DNA of 64,000 nt from Guadua angustifolia. Its lineage: Eukaryota > Streptophyta > Magnoliopsida > Poales > Poaceae. The DNA is taken from assembly GCA_036346375.1 (NCBI GenBank), contig CM070511.1, positions 2,418,001-2,482,000 on the forward strand, written 5' to 3'. Positions 33,001 through 45,833 of this stretch are shown here, in pieces (the first letter of the stretch is position 1; each line of letters starts with the position of its first letter). A program made the position numbers and the translations under genes. The notes below the pieces were generated by a model that was given only the letters and a program-made list of their open reading frames with translations, searched no databases and was not told where the DNA came from.

Positions 33001-34415
33001 ATCGTTGTAACTTCGACCATAAGGTCGATCAACCATTCTTTTATACATTTAAGAAAAGTACTCTACTATTTAGTTGGATATATACGTGATATGTACCGAT
33101 GTTGAGGCTGTGTGCACTAAGCGTGATCTGGACTAGTCTGAAACACGAGAGTCGGATTTGCAAATTCGGGTCCCGAGCAGAGGTGATATCGAGCCATCTT
33201 GGTATAGGGCGGCCCTTAGTTAGAATGGTCGGAGTGAGGATAAAACTATTTTCTAAAAGCTAAAATGTGCCAAGATGATAATGCAATCTCGACTTACCCC
33301 TTCTCTTCTTTCATACCCCTTGCTGAACTTAACACATATTTGTTGTGTTTAAAATATCCGAGTCTTACGTGAGTGTCCTTTGGCAGATGAGGATGATCCA
33401 CTCTTTTGGTGGCGCCTTTGGAGAATGCAGCGGAGCTTTGGCGTATGATCACATTGCTTGGAGGATATAATGAGCCGATCTCTGGGGACTCTTGTGGATC
33501 GGGCGGGGCGAATATTGCACAGGATGTCACTATCACGGTTTACGCTCGGGATGGGGCGAGGCGTCGTCGTATCCGTATCACCGCCGAGAGGTTGTCATTT
33601 GTGGCGGGATTCGAGACATCGCGTCTGGCGATGAGGCGGTGCTCGTACCTACCCGAGAGAGTTGGATGGCACGATGTTTCGTCACCACCCGCGTAGAGAC
33701 ACTCGCTACAACAAGGAGGCCATCGAGGAGGAGGATGCCACGATCACCCACTGGCGGATATGTTATCGCTCAAGAGGATGCTATTGATGAGGCGGTTCGA
33801 GGCTGCGAGGTCTCGTGGCGAGTTCACGGTGAGGGCTCATCATTGCGGACTTGTGAGTACTGGCCCACTCTATCCAGAGGATTGGGGAAGCTGGAGACAG
33901 CGTTATGCGGACGAGCGGAGCGATCTTTGAGCTACGACCCAGATCCGGAGGAGCCTGGCGAGGCTGCAGCGAGCGAGCGAGCGGTGGAAGTGAAGTTGGA
34001 ACGGTGGAAGTGAAGCGAGCGATGGAAGTGGCGCGGAGCGATGGAGGTTGAGCTGTCTGAGGCGCATCCGGCGGAGGATCGTTGGGATAGGTTTGTACCG
34101 GCACCAGCACACCGCGGTGTATCCACCGGAAGTTCGGTGGGGATGGCTCGAGTGGCGTTAGGATTAGCGATTGAGACTCTGCGTTGAGTCGCGTCTGGAA
34201 TAAGAGTCACCCTTAGGCGTTTGACTCGGAATGTTAGTTCGATTTGCTTCTTTCATGCTTGTGAGTGATTGGTATGTGTTGCAAGGCCCTTAGGCATTGT
34301 GAGCAACCATACCCAAATATTAATAAAGTAATAAAGTTGGATTTTGTGTTAGACCTTCGTCCCGCATAAGTACTCTATTACTCGTCTATTCTTATTTCCT
34401 CTCGTCTCTAAACCA
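30056..34415 (+). mobile_element. Element 2 (Tekay-type) LTR copy A, about 4.36 kb
   Basis: Starts TGTAACACCCC and is repeated nearly identically from 38856. The right end is inferred at AAACCA just before a TGGAGC remnant of a primer-binding site and the gag start. A TATA box (TATTTAAG) lies at 30593-30600. LTRs over 4 kb with a TGTAACACC start fit Tekay-clade chromoviruses. Short ORFs inside are not genes. Differences from copy B are small patches concentrated at CAG/CTG sites. Confidence 0.8.
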
Positions 34416-34428
34416 TGGAGCAATGGAG

Positions 34429-37400
34429 ATGGTGAACACTCGAGAAACCAAGGAGGAAATGGGGCGGTTCTCGCTCATTGGAAACATCAATGATGACGGG
34501 CAAGGACCCCAACCAGCACCACCGAGTTGACATCGAGAACCTTGGAGCCTTCATTCTTTGCCTGAGACTCGGTTGATGCATACCATGATCACGGCGATCT
34601 GACAGAATCCTTGCCCAAGCGCATGCCGCCACGCTAACGAGTCAACCCGGTCACGAGACCACACTCGAGTGTCGAATTCATGAGGACACGACCGCCTACA
34701 TTTTCAAGGAATGCCAATCCATTGGAGGCGGATGATAGCTAAGGACAATAGAGAAAGTTGCACATTACCGGTGTGAAGGAAATGAGAGGTACTCTATGCC
34801 TCTCATCGACTTGAAGGAACCGCGGTGAATGGTGGGAGAACCTGTCTTGCTCATGAGCACCCACAGGACATCGGTTGGGAGGAGTTCATGATCGCTTTTC
34901 GGCGATATCATGTGCCGAAGGCATCATGGAGCTGAAAAGGAGGAGTTTAGGGCACTAAGCGGGGCAATCAATCGGTGTCAAGTATCTGAATAAGTTCACG
35001 CTTGGTTGCACGCTTCCTTTTGAGGATGTAACAGCGGATAAGGCCAGGCGGTCTCGATTCATGAAGGACCGAATTCGAATTGCGGTGGGACTCATAACCC
35101 ACACTTTCCTGATTTTGAGGAGCTAGTGAACAAAGCGATATTGGAGGATAAGCGCAAGGAGGCGGAGGACAACCGGAGCCTTGGGATGGCACTGCACGAG
35201 GAACACGCCCGGGCGCGGCGTTTGAGGTTACACCAAACCAGTTCTTGATTTCAGCCAAGGAATGTGATGACAGCGCCGCCACCAAGATACCAAGACCTGC
35301 TGGACAAAATTTCGAACACCAACACCGGTTGGGAACGCAGTGCGAGGAGCAATGATCGGCAGTTAGGCGTTGTTTTATGCACAGCGAGCGAGGCATTTGC
35401 CAATTATTGTCCTAAGAAGGGAGGAGGAGACACGGTTCGCTTCAACCTTGGGACTACCCAGCAAAAGACACCGCGCCGAGAGCAAGCCGTGGAGTTACTG
35501 TCTGGGTGCCACCACACGAGTTGTGGTAAGAGCGAGTCAATCATGTCACCGTGATGCGGTCACGAGAATACATCGGACGTCGTCTTGGGTAAGTTACTTG
35601 TCAACTCAATACCTGCATTTTATTTGATTACGGAGCTTCGCATTCGTTTATATCTCGGAATTTTCTTTGTGAACAATGGGTTGAAAATGGTGAACCTTAG
35701 GCATGTATTGCTAGTACAATCCGGGATCGAACTCCGATCGATGTAGGATGTTACAGGGTAAAATTGCTTATAGATGGAATGGAGTTCTTAGCAAACTTAG
35801 TGGTGTTAGATACCCATACCTTAGATGTTATTTTGGGAATGGATTGGTTGTCTAAGCACAAGGTTGTGTTAGGCGTGACGAAGAGTCATATCGATCGAGA
35901 GTCCTTGTGGGAGAAAAGTAGAGTTTCAAGCCCACTTGCCGTTCGGGATGGACAGTTGATGGTCAATAGTGTGAAGGCCGTTAGCATAGAAGGCGTACAG
36001 TTGTCGGAGAATACGGATGTATTTCGGAGGATTTACAGGATGCCACAGACGAGGGACATAGAGTTTGTAATTGAGTTAATGCAGGGAGCGGCCCGATAGC
36101 TAAGAGACCTTATCGGATGTCAGCCGATGAGCTAGTGGAAATGAAGAAGCGGATAGAGGAGTTAATGGATAAGGGATTTATTAGACCAAGTTAAATAGCC
36201 ATGGGGAGCACCGGTTCTGTTGTCAAGAAGAAGGGCGGGAGTTCTGGGATGTGTGTGGATTAATGAGCAATCAATGAAGTCACTATAAAGAATAAGTATC
36301 CGCTACCGGGATCGATGACCTATTTGACCATTGAGAGGGCTGGAGTTTTCTCCAAGATTGACTGCGATCGAGTTATCACCGGTGAAGATTAGGTCGGAGG
36401 ATGTGCCAGAAAACGACATTTTCGTCAAGATATGGACATTACGAGTTCTGATTATGTCTTTCGGTTTGACAAATGCACTGCATATTTCATGAACATGATG
36501 AACAAGGTTTTCATGGAATATCTGGATAAGTTCGTTGTTGTGTTCATAGATGACATTCTAGTTTACTCCAAGACCGGGGAAGAGCATGCGAGCATCGAAG
36601 CTAGTTACGGAGAAGTTAAGAAGCGACAACTTTTAGCTAAGTTTAGCAAGTGTGATTTACGGAAGAACAAGGTGGAATTTCTTGGACATGTGATGACCAT
36701 TGAAGAGTCGCATGATTGACCCAAGTAAGGTGGAAGCAGTCTTGCATTGGGAGCCGCCAAAGCGGTGACTCAAATTCGTAGTTTCCTTGGAATGGCGGTT
36801 ATTACCGCCGATTTATTGAAGGATTTTCAGCGATTGCGAGACCTCTTACGCAATTGTTGAAAAGGAAAAAAAGTTCGCATGGGCCGGAATGTGGCGGAGT
36901 TTCGGGAGTTGAAGAAAGCGTTTGACAACGGCGCCGGTGTTAGTACTACGGATTTAAGCGAGCTTTGATATATATTGTGATGCATCGCGCCAAGGGCTAG
37001 GATGCGTATTAATGCAAAACAAAAAGGTAAATGCATATCGTCAAAGCGATTGAGGCGCATGAGGAGAACTATCAACACATGATTTGGAGTTAGCGGTAGT
37101 AGTGCATGCTTTGAAGTTATGGAGGCACTATCGATTGGAAACAGATGTGAGGTGTACACTGACCATAAGAGTCTTAAATATATATTCACTCAATCGGATC
37201 TGAACATGAGGCAGAGGAGGTGGTTGGAATTAATTAAGGATTATAATCTGGGGATTCATTATCACCCTGGAAAAGCCAATGTGGTGGCCGATGCTTTAAG
37301 CAAAAAAGCCATTCGGTGAACATGTTGGTGGAAGCAAGTCGAGGTTGAGTTATGCAAGGAATTTCAGAAGCTAAAGCTGGAAGTTGTGCCTAAAGGATTC

Positions 37401-38855
37401 ATAGCCGCTTTAGAAGTGAAGCCTACCTTGGAAGATCAGATTCGGGAAGGACAGAAGGATGATGTCAAGATTCAGAGAATTAAGTCCAAAATGGAGGAAG
37501 GCAAGGCGAAGGATTTCAAGCTGGATGAGCAAGGTACATTGTGGATCAAGAAGCGCATTTGCGTCATCAACGAAAAGGCTAAACGGTGATTACGGAGGAA
37601 GCTCATGACTCAAGTACTCCATTCATCGAGAAGCTAAGATGTATCAAGATCTGAAGGAAAGATTTTGGTGGCCAAGCATGAAGCGTGAAGTTGCGAGAGC
37701 ATGTTGCGTTGTGCGACATATGCCAAAGAGTCAAAGCAATGCATCAAAGGCGGCGGGGTTACTACTGACCCGAAGATACGAGTGGAAATGGGAGGAAATC
37801 GGAATGGACTTTATTCTTGGTCTCTGAGGACCCAGACGGTATGACTCCATATGGGTTATAGTGGACGGTTGACCAAGGTCGCCCTTCATCGGTGAAAACT
37901 ACCTACTCGAGGGACCGCTTAGCGATTTATATATGTCAAAATTGTATGTCTACATGGAGTTCGAGGAAGATTGTGTCGGACCGAGGTACCGGTTTACCTC
38001 AAGATTTTGGGATAAGTTGCATGAGGCCCTAGGGACCCGTCTGAACTTGATCTTGCATATCACCCACAGCATGATGGGCAAGCGGAAAGAGTTAACCGGA
38101 TACTAGAGGACATGTTGAGGGCATGTGCATTGGCTTATACAACCGTGGGATAAGTGTTTGCCATATCTTAGAAGTTCAAGCTATAACAACATTACCAAGC
38201 AAGTTCTGAGATGTCACCATTTGAAGCACTATATGGAAGACCACATCGACACCGTTGAATTGGAATGAGGCCGGAGAAGCGTCATATGTTTGGGCGGACA
38301 TTCTTCGAGAAGTGAAGAGCGGTAGCCATGATCGAGAACGGTTGAAAATTGCATAATCAAGACGGAAGAGTTATCTTGGAATGTCGCCGCAGGATTTGAG
38401 CTTTGAGCTGAAGATTTTGTGTATCTCGAGTTACCCCACTCAAAGGAGTTAAGAGGTTCCACACTAAAGGGAAGTTAGCACCAAGATATGTTGGCCTGTT
38501 CAAGATCCTAAGTCGTGAAAGCGAAGTAAGCGTGTCATTTGAGTTCTGCATGATCTTTAGCAGTGTGCATGATGTGTTCCATGTGTCACAATTAAAGAAA
38601 TGTCTCCGAGTGCGGAAGAAGCGGATGCCATTAGAGTCGGTAGAAACTGCGAGGATTTGACCTATAAAGAGTACGGTGAAGATCTTGGACACGATGGATC
38701 GAGAAGCGAGAAATAAATCGACCGCTTGCGGAGTTCGATGGAGTAACCATTAAAGAGCGAAGCAACTTTGGGAGCGTGAAGAAGACTGAAGAAGAATTCC
38801 CCACCTATTCCTTAGCGATACGAATCTCGGGGTGAGATTCCGTTAAGGGGAGGTT
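34429..38855 (+). pseudogene. Element 2 internal domain copy A (gag-pol), frame-broken
   Basis: Gag begins MVNTRETKEE at 34429. Blocks follow in Gypsy order: protease (DYGASHSF near 35624-35650, ILGMDWLSKHK near 35830-35862), reverse transcriptase (36100-36720, FIDDILVYSK near 36550), RNase H (about 36940-37320, YTDHKSLKYIFTQ and HYHPGKANVVADALSK), integrase (37360-38500), and a chromodomain-like tail (YKEYGEDLGH near 38660-38700). A polypurine tract AAGGGGAGG (38845-38853) abuts the next LTR. Dozens of small indels break every frame, although the DNA between them is nearly identical to copy B. The breaks may therefore be partly artefactual. Tekay integrases carry a chromodomain that steers insertion to heterochromatin. 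Confidence 0.8.
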
Positions 38856-41800
38856 TGTAACACCCCAATTTTTGCTTTTCTTGCATTTAAATGGTATTTT
38901 GAATTTTTGGGAATTTACGGAATTTATTTGGATTTATTTGGATTTATTTGAATTAAACCATTTAACAAATTAATTAAATAATAGAAAAGTTAAGATAAAA
39001 TTTTGCTGAAAATATTTTACTTGAGTCACAAATGTCTTAAAATATTTTTGGGAATTTTTCGAAATTTTTCTAGTATTTTTAAAGTCCCAAATGAATTATT
39101 TTATTTTAGGAATTATTTTTAATCGAAAAAAATTTAAAACTCAATGAATAGTATTGGGCGAATCTTGCGGCCCATCTCGAAACCCTAATCCGCCAACCGT
39201 GTGATCTCAATCCGAGCGGTTGCCGATCGTCAGCGTTAACTTGCGTGTGCGAGCCGTTGGATCACGACACGTGGGCCGGTTGATTATACGTCTCGCCAGT
39301 CCGGATCGGATTGCGCCGCGCCCGCCACCGAAGTCCGTTAGGGTTCATGAAAAACTTCGGACGTCGAGGCCGTATTTAAGTGACCCGCGCCGTTTTCCTT
39401 TTCCTGCGCACATTATGCCCTAGCTTTTAGTGCGCTGCCGCCAATCCTCGCGAGTTACTCGCCGTAGTTCTTGAGTCGTGCCGCCGGAGTTTTTCTTCGT
39501 TTTCGGCGCCGGTGAAGCCGCTCGCGTCATTGAAGGTCTTCCTCGAGTTCCTCAGAGAGCGCGCGAGGGTAACCCATTCGGCGGAGAACAGCCGGGCGCC
39601 CGCGAACATCGTCGTCTTCCTCGGCTCCGTCAAGCCCGCGCCGCGACTATCGCCGTCGTCCGACCTCCGTCGGCCGTCGATCTCCAACCGCGACCGGATT
39701 CCGCCCGTCGCCCTTGCACGATAAACTTCATCTTCCAACCTCATCCGTTAGATCTAGATTCAGCGGCTCGGATCGCACCGCACCATAGCCAATCACGCCA
39801 CGGCGTAGCGTGGCCGCCCATAAGACTTGCGCGCGTGTGCCGATAAGCGGACCCAACTGTCGGCGCCTTGTGTACACGGTTCACCGTCGTCGCAACAGCA
39901 CGGGCCCTACGTCGGCCCCGCGCCTTGTCGCGTGGCGTCACCGTCACGACGTCATCTTGGCGTCCGCGGTGGGACCCACTGTCGATGGTGGCAAAGTCGT
40001 CTTGGCGTCCGCGATGGCGTCATCTTGGCGTCGGCAAGACGGCGGTCGGTGGCGTCGGCAAAGGCCACGTGTCACTCTCTGGTGTCGACACGTGTCTCGG
40101 ATGACGCAATAATTAATTTCCCGAAAAGAAAAATATTTAATTAATTCGGTTTATTGATTTAAAATGTATTTTGAAACTTCAAATGCTTATAACTTTTGCG
40201 TTTTAACTCCGATTTGAGTGATTCCAATTTCTATAAATTTGTAAAATTGTGATCTTTCTGTTTATGAATTTTATTTGAATTTTTGAGCACTGTTTGTCTA
40301 CTGTTTATTTATTTTATTGTTTTGTGCATACGTTCTGCGTAGGCGTTGAAGTCCCCGACGGTTTCGAGGAGAAGTTCGACCGAGAGCAAGCTCGGGAACG
40401 AGAACCAGCACTTTTGAAGGCAAGTTGTGTTTGATCATGTTGAACCTATTAGAAAATTACTTTGATTTAAACTATTGCATGCTAATTTGATAGAAATGAC
40501 TCTGAATAAATTTTGGGATTAGTTAAATGCCTAGTTCTTTGTATGCCACCTTGTCGTATATAATTGTAGGCCATGAATCCTTTGTCACCCTAGGTTATGG
40601 ATTAATAGTTGGACATTAATAATTTGCCAACATGGGTTGAGTAGACAGAAGTAGTATGCTTAGCCACCTTGCGTGGACATATCATGATTTTGGAATACCA
40701 AAGTAAATATTGACTTAATGAGATATGGAACATGATTTGTGAATGAGACATGTGTTATTGAGTTGATGATGGCACGTGGTGCAATGGTAAAGAACCAGGG
40801 TGGGAAAATGATTTAGGCTGGGGCAAATGGCAAGATTGTTTACGGTGGGCCAAGAGTGGCAAGGCAGCGGTCGTATTTGGTTTTATTGGTTTTGGATAAT
40901 TGAGATCACACTTGGTTAGTCTTGCCTCGGTCAACTAAGGACTTAACCTTGCGAGCATTTGAGTGAGTCTCTCATCTGACCACAAGCTCCGTAATGGGAC
41001 GGACTTAGTGAGTAAAGCTGAAATCTATTCTTTGGTCTTGTCGTGGTGGTGTGAGGCAGGAGAAGCGGAATGAGAACTCACATGGCGCAAGAGGGGGCCA
41101 CAGGTGTGGTAACCAGTCCCTCGGTGTTGAAACCTTAGCGAGGCGATCTTGGGTTTAGATGGAACTTTGGAAGGCTTCGTTCACGGTTATTTGCCTTGGT
41201 GGTATTTGGTCAGTATCTTGTGGGTAAAGTGTATAACCTCTGCAGAGTGTACAACCTATTGAATAGCCGTGCTCACGGTATTGAGCATCGCTTCGGTGAT
41301 TCTGATCAAGGGTTAGATTTTTATGAAAATGAATTGTTTATGGAAAAATGCTTGGGTTGATGATGATGAACTGACTTAGGATGGAGAAATGATTCTGATT
41401 GAAATGTTTGTGAAAGCTATTATTCCTACTCTTGTTTTCTTGCTTTGCAATCTATTCTTGTTTATCTTGAATCTTTGTCTTGCTCATGAACCATAGCCTA
41501 TCCTTTGTACTAAGCCATGCATGTAGAATATTAGAATTGCATTACATGCATGACTTCTTGAGTGCTCAAAGTACTCACCCACAACAACACAACCGAGTTG
41601 AAGAAGAAGCAACCCTCTCGGGAGGAGGAGTATCGAGAGGCCAGAAGCGAACTAGGGAGCGAGCCCGATCGATTACTGTGGCAAATTGGTTGGCGCCACG
41701 AGTTTATTTTATTTCATTTGCTTTTGAATATTTTAATAAGTTTTAAGCCTGCATGAGGCGATCTGTAACTTCGACCATAAGGTCGATCAACCATTCTTTT

Positions 41801-43198
41801 ATACATTTAAGAAAAGTACTCTACTATTTAGTTGGATATATCGTGATATGTACCGATGTTGAGGCTGTGTGCACTAAGCGTGATCTGGACTAGTCTTGAA
41901 ACACGGAGGTCGGATTTGCAAATTCGGGTCCCGACAGAGAGGTATCGAGCCATCTTGGCTATAGGGCCAGCCCTTAGTTAGAATGGTCGGAGTGAGGATA
42001 AAACTATTTTCTAAAAGCTAAAATGTGCCAAGATGATAATGCAATCTCGACTTACCCCTTCTCTTCTTTCATACCCCTTGCTGAACTTAACACATATTTG
42101 TTGTGTTTAAAATATCCGAGTCTTACGTGAGTGTCCTTTGGCAGATGAGGATGATCCACTCTTTGGGTGGCCCGCCTTGGAGAGTGCAGCCGCTTGCGCC
42201 ACAGCTTTGGCGTATGATCTGATTGCTTGGAGGATATGACAGGCCGATCTACTGGGGACTCTGTGGATCGGGCGGGGATGGATATTGCACAGGATGTCAC
42301 TATCACGGTTTCGCTCGGGATGGGGCGAGGCGGTCGTCGTATCCGTATCACCGCCGAGAGGTTGTCATTTGTATTGGGATTCAGAGAACATCGCGTCTGG
42401 CGATGAAGCGGTGCTCGTACCTACCCGAGAGTTGGATGGCACGGTGTTCGTCACCACCCGTAGAGACACTCGCTTCTGGCAAGGGAGGCCATCGAGGAGG
42501 AGGATGCCACGATCACCCACTGGCGGATATGTTATCGCTCAAGAGGATGCTATTGATGAGACGGTTCGAGGCTGCCGCAGAGGTCTCGTGGCGAGTTCAC
42601 ACGGTGAGGGCTCATCTGCTGCGAGACTTGTGAGTACTTGGCCCACTCTATCCAGAGGATTGGGAAGCTGGAGACGGCGTTATGCGGACGAGCCGAGCGA
42701 TCTTTGGAGCTACGACCAGATCCGGAGGAGCCACGGCAGAGCTGCGGCGAGCGAGCGAGCGATGGAAGTGAAGTTGGAACCGATGGAAGTGAAGCGAGCG
42801 ATGGAAGTGGCGCCGAGCCAAGTGGAGGTTGAGCACAGTCTGAGGCGCATCCAGCGAGGATCGTTGGGATAGGTTTGTACGGCACAGCACACCCGCCGGT
42901 GTATCCACGGAAGTTCGGTGGGGGATGGCTCGAGTGGCGTTAGGATTAGCGTTGAGACTCTGCGTTGAGTCGCGTCTGGAATAAGAGTCACCCTTAGGCG
43001 TTTGACTCGGAATGTTAGTTCGATTTGCTTCTTTCATGCTTGAAAGTGATTGGTATGTGTTGCAAGGCCCTTAGGCATTGTGAGCAACCATACCCAAATA
43101 TTAATAAAGTAATAAAGTTGGATTTTGTGTTAGACCTTCGTCCCCGCATAAGTACTCTATTACTCGTCTATTCTTATTTCCCTCTCGTCTCTAAACCA
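38856..43198 (+). mobile_element. Element 2 LTR copy B, about 4.34 kb
   Basis: It follows the polypurine tract directly and repeats copy A from TGTAACACCCC onward. TATTTAAG lies at 39373-39380. Long stretches are identical to copy A (for example about 115 bp around 40680-40790), interrupted by short scrambled patches. Unusually, it is followed by another internal domain rather than by flanking DNA. Confidence 0.8.
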
Positions 43199-43213
43199 TG
43201 GAGCAATCGGCAG

Positions 43214-45655
43214 ATGGTGAACACTCGAGGAAACCAAGGAGGAAATGGGAGCGGTTCTCGCTCAGCTGGAAACATCAATGATGACGGGCAAGGACCCCAA
43301 CAGCACCACCGGTTGACATGCGGAACCTTGGAGCCTTCATTCTTTGCCTGAGACTCGATTGATGCATACCATGATGCACGGCGAGATGCAACAAGTCCTC
43401 GCCCAAGCTTGCCGCCGCCGCCGCTAACCCGAGTCAACCCAAAGGCAGAGACCACACTCGGTCATCGAATTCATGAGGACACGACCGCCTACATTTTCAG
43501 GGAATGCCAATCCATTGGAGCGGATGGTAGCTAAGGACAATAGAGAAAGTTGCACATTACCGGTGTGAAGGAAATGAGAGGGTACTCTATGCCTCTCATC
43601 GACTTGAAGGAACCGCACGAATGGTGGGAGAACCTGTCTGCTCATGAGCACCCACAGGACATCGGTTGGGAGGAGTTCATGATCGCTTTTGGCGATATCA
43701 TGTGCGAAGGCATCATGGAGCTGAAAAGGAGGAGTTTAGGGCACTAAGCGGGGCAATCAATCGGTGTCAGAGTATCTGAGATAAGTTCACGGTGGTAGCC
43801 GCCACTTTTGAGGATGTAACAGCGGATAAGGCGAGGCGGTCTCGATTCATGAAGGTTGAATCGGGACTGCAGTGGGACTCATAACCCACACTTTCACGAT
43901 TTTGAGCTAGTGAACAAAGCGTGATATTGGAGGATAAGTGCAAGGAGCTGGAGGACAACCGAGAGCCTTGGATGCTGCAATGAGGAACACGCCCGGGCGC
44001 GGCGTTTGAGGTTACACAAACCGTTCTTGATTTCAGCCAAGGAATGTGATGACAACGCCGCCACCGATACCAAGACTGCTTGGACAAAATTTCCAGACAC
44101 CAACACCGATTGGGAGCAGTGCGAGGCAATGATCGGCAGTTAGGCGTTGTTTTATGCACCTTGAGCGAGGGCATTTGCCAGTTATTGTCCTAGAAGGAGG
44201 AGGAGTGACACCGGTTCGCTTCAACCTTGGGACTACCCGACAAAAGACACCGCGCCGAGGAGCAAGCCGTGGAGTTACTGTCTGGAGTACCACGGGCTGT
44301 GGTAAGAAGCGAGTCAATCATGTCACCATGAGATCGTCACGAATACATCGGACGTCGTCTTGGGTAAGTTACTTGTCAACTCGATTACACCTGTGATTTT
44401 ATTTGATTACGGAGCTTCGCATTCGTTTATATCTCGAATTTTCTTTGTGAACAATGGGTTGAAAATGGTGAACCTTAGGCATGTGTTGCTAGTCCAATCC
44501 CGGGATCGAACTCCGATCGATGTAGGATGTTACAGGGGTAAAATTGCTTATAGATGGAATGAGTTCTTAGCAAACTTAGTGGTGTTAGATACCGGACCTT
44601 AAATGTTATTTTGGGAATGGATTGGTTGTCTAAGCACATGGTTGTGTTAGGCGTAGACGAAGAGTCATATCGGTCGAGAGTCCTTGTGGGAGAAAAGTAG
44701 AGTTTCAAGCCCTTTGCCGTTCGGGATGGACAGGTTGATGGTCAATAGTGTGAAGGCCGTTAGCATAGAAGGCGTATCGGTTGTCGAGAATACGGGATGT
44801 ATTTCGGAGGATTTACAGGATGCCACAGAGCGAGGACATAGAGTTTGTAATTGAGTTAGTGCAGGGAACGGCCCGATAGCTAAGAGACCTTATCGGATGT
44901 CAGCCGATGAGCTAGTGGAAATGAAGAAGCGATAGAGAGTTAATGGATAAGGGATTTATTAGACCAAGTTAAATAGCCATGGGGAGCACGGTTCTATTGT
45001 CAAGAAGAAGGGCGGGAGTTACTGGGATGTGTGTGGATTAATGAAAGCTTGAATGAAGTCACTATAAAGAATAAGTATCCGCTACCCAGGATCGATGACC
45101 TATTTGACCAGTTGAGAGGAGCTGGAGTTTTCTCCAAGATTGACCTGCGATCAGGTTATCACCAGCTGAAGATTAGGTCGGAGGATGTGCCGAAGACAGC
45201 ATTTTCGTCAAGATATGGACATTACGAGTTTACAGTTATGTCTTTCGGTTTGACAAATGCACCTGCATATTTCATGAACATGATGAACAAGGTTTTCATG
45301 GAATATCTGGATAAGTTCGTTGTTGTGTTCATAGATGACATTCTAGTTTACTCCAAGACCAGGGAAGAGCATGCAGAGCATCTGAAGCTAATTCTGGAGA
45401 AGTTAAGAAGCGACAACTTTTAGCTAAGTTTAGCAAGTGTGATTTACGGAAGGACAAGGTGGAATTTCTTGGACATGTGATGACCACCAAGAAGTCGCAG
45501 CTTGACCCAAGTAAGGTGGAAGCAGTCTTGCATTGGGAGCCGCCAAGGCGGTGACTCAAATTCGTAGTTTCCTTGGAATGGCGGTTATTACGATGGGTTT
45601 ATTGAAGGATTTTCAGCGATTGAGACCTCTTATGCAATTGTTGAAAAGGAAGAAT
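43214..45655 (+). pseudogene. Element 2 internal domain copy B, truncated in pol
   Basis: Gag restarts MVNTRGNQGG at 43214. Protease (FDYGASHSFIS near 44403-44435) and reverse transcriptase follow. The stretch 45031-45423 is an open RT frame with IDDLFDQLRGAGVFSKIDL, YHQLKIRSEDVPKTAF, MSFGLTNAPAYFMN and FIDDILVYSK. The copy matches copy A until about 45650 and then stops. RNase H, integrase and a third LTR are missing. About 25 bp of unrelated filler separate it from the element 3 LTR. Confidence 0.8.
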
Positions 45656-45680
45656 AGATTACGATCGCCCAACGATACAT

Positions 45681-45766
45681 CTTGGGCTCCCTGAGTCCAT
45701 TCAAGGAGAGGGAACGCGCGGCCCCTTAACTTACAAATTTACTTGCCGGTTTACGAAACACCGACA
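45681..45766 (+). mobile_element. Element 3 5' LTR, right fragment
   Basis: From ATACATCTTGGGCTC to the terminal CCGACA this matches the end of the complete LTR at 60182-60272. Together with 30001-30055, only about 140 bp of an 876-bp LTR survive, so about 730 bp of LTR were lost around the element 2 insertion. Confidence 0.85.
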
Positions 45767-45768
45767 GT

Positions 45769-45786
45769 TGGCGCGCCAGGTAGGGG
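45769..45786 (+). promoter_or_regulatory. Element 3 primer-binding site for tRNA-Arg(CCT)
   Basis: TGGCGCGCCAGGTAGGGG begins two bases after the LTR end. TGG pairs with the added CCA. The next 15 bases are the exact complement of the 3' end of the tRNA-Arg(CCT) gene at 19629-19643. Confidence 0.92.
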
Positions 45787-45833
45787 ATTCACGCGTCATC
45801 TTTGTCATCTCCGGATTTCCACTTGTTTCCTTG

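Noticed and set aside
30056..45655. Ordinary age-related decay of element 2
   Set aside because: Damage is clustered in patches at CAG/CTG sites while adjacent runs of about 100 bp are identical between copies, which random mutation would not give.
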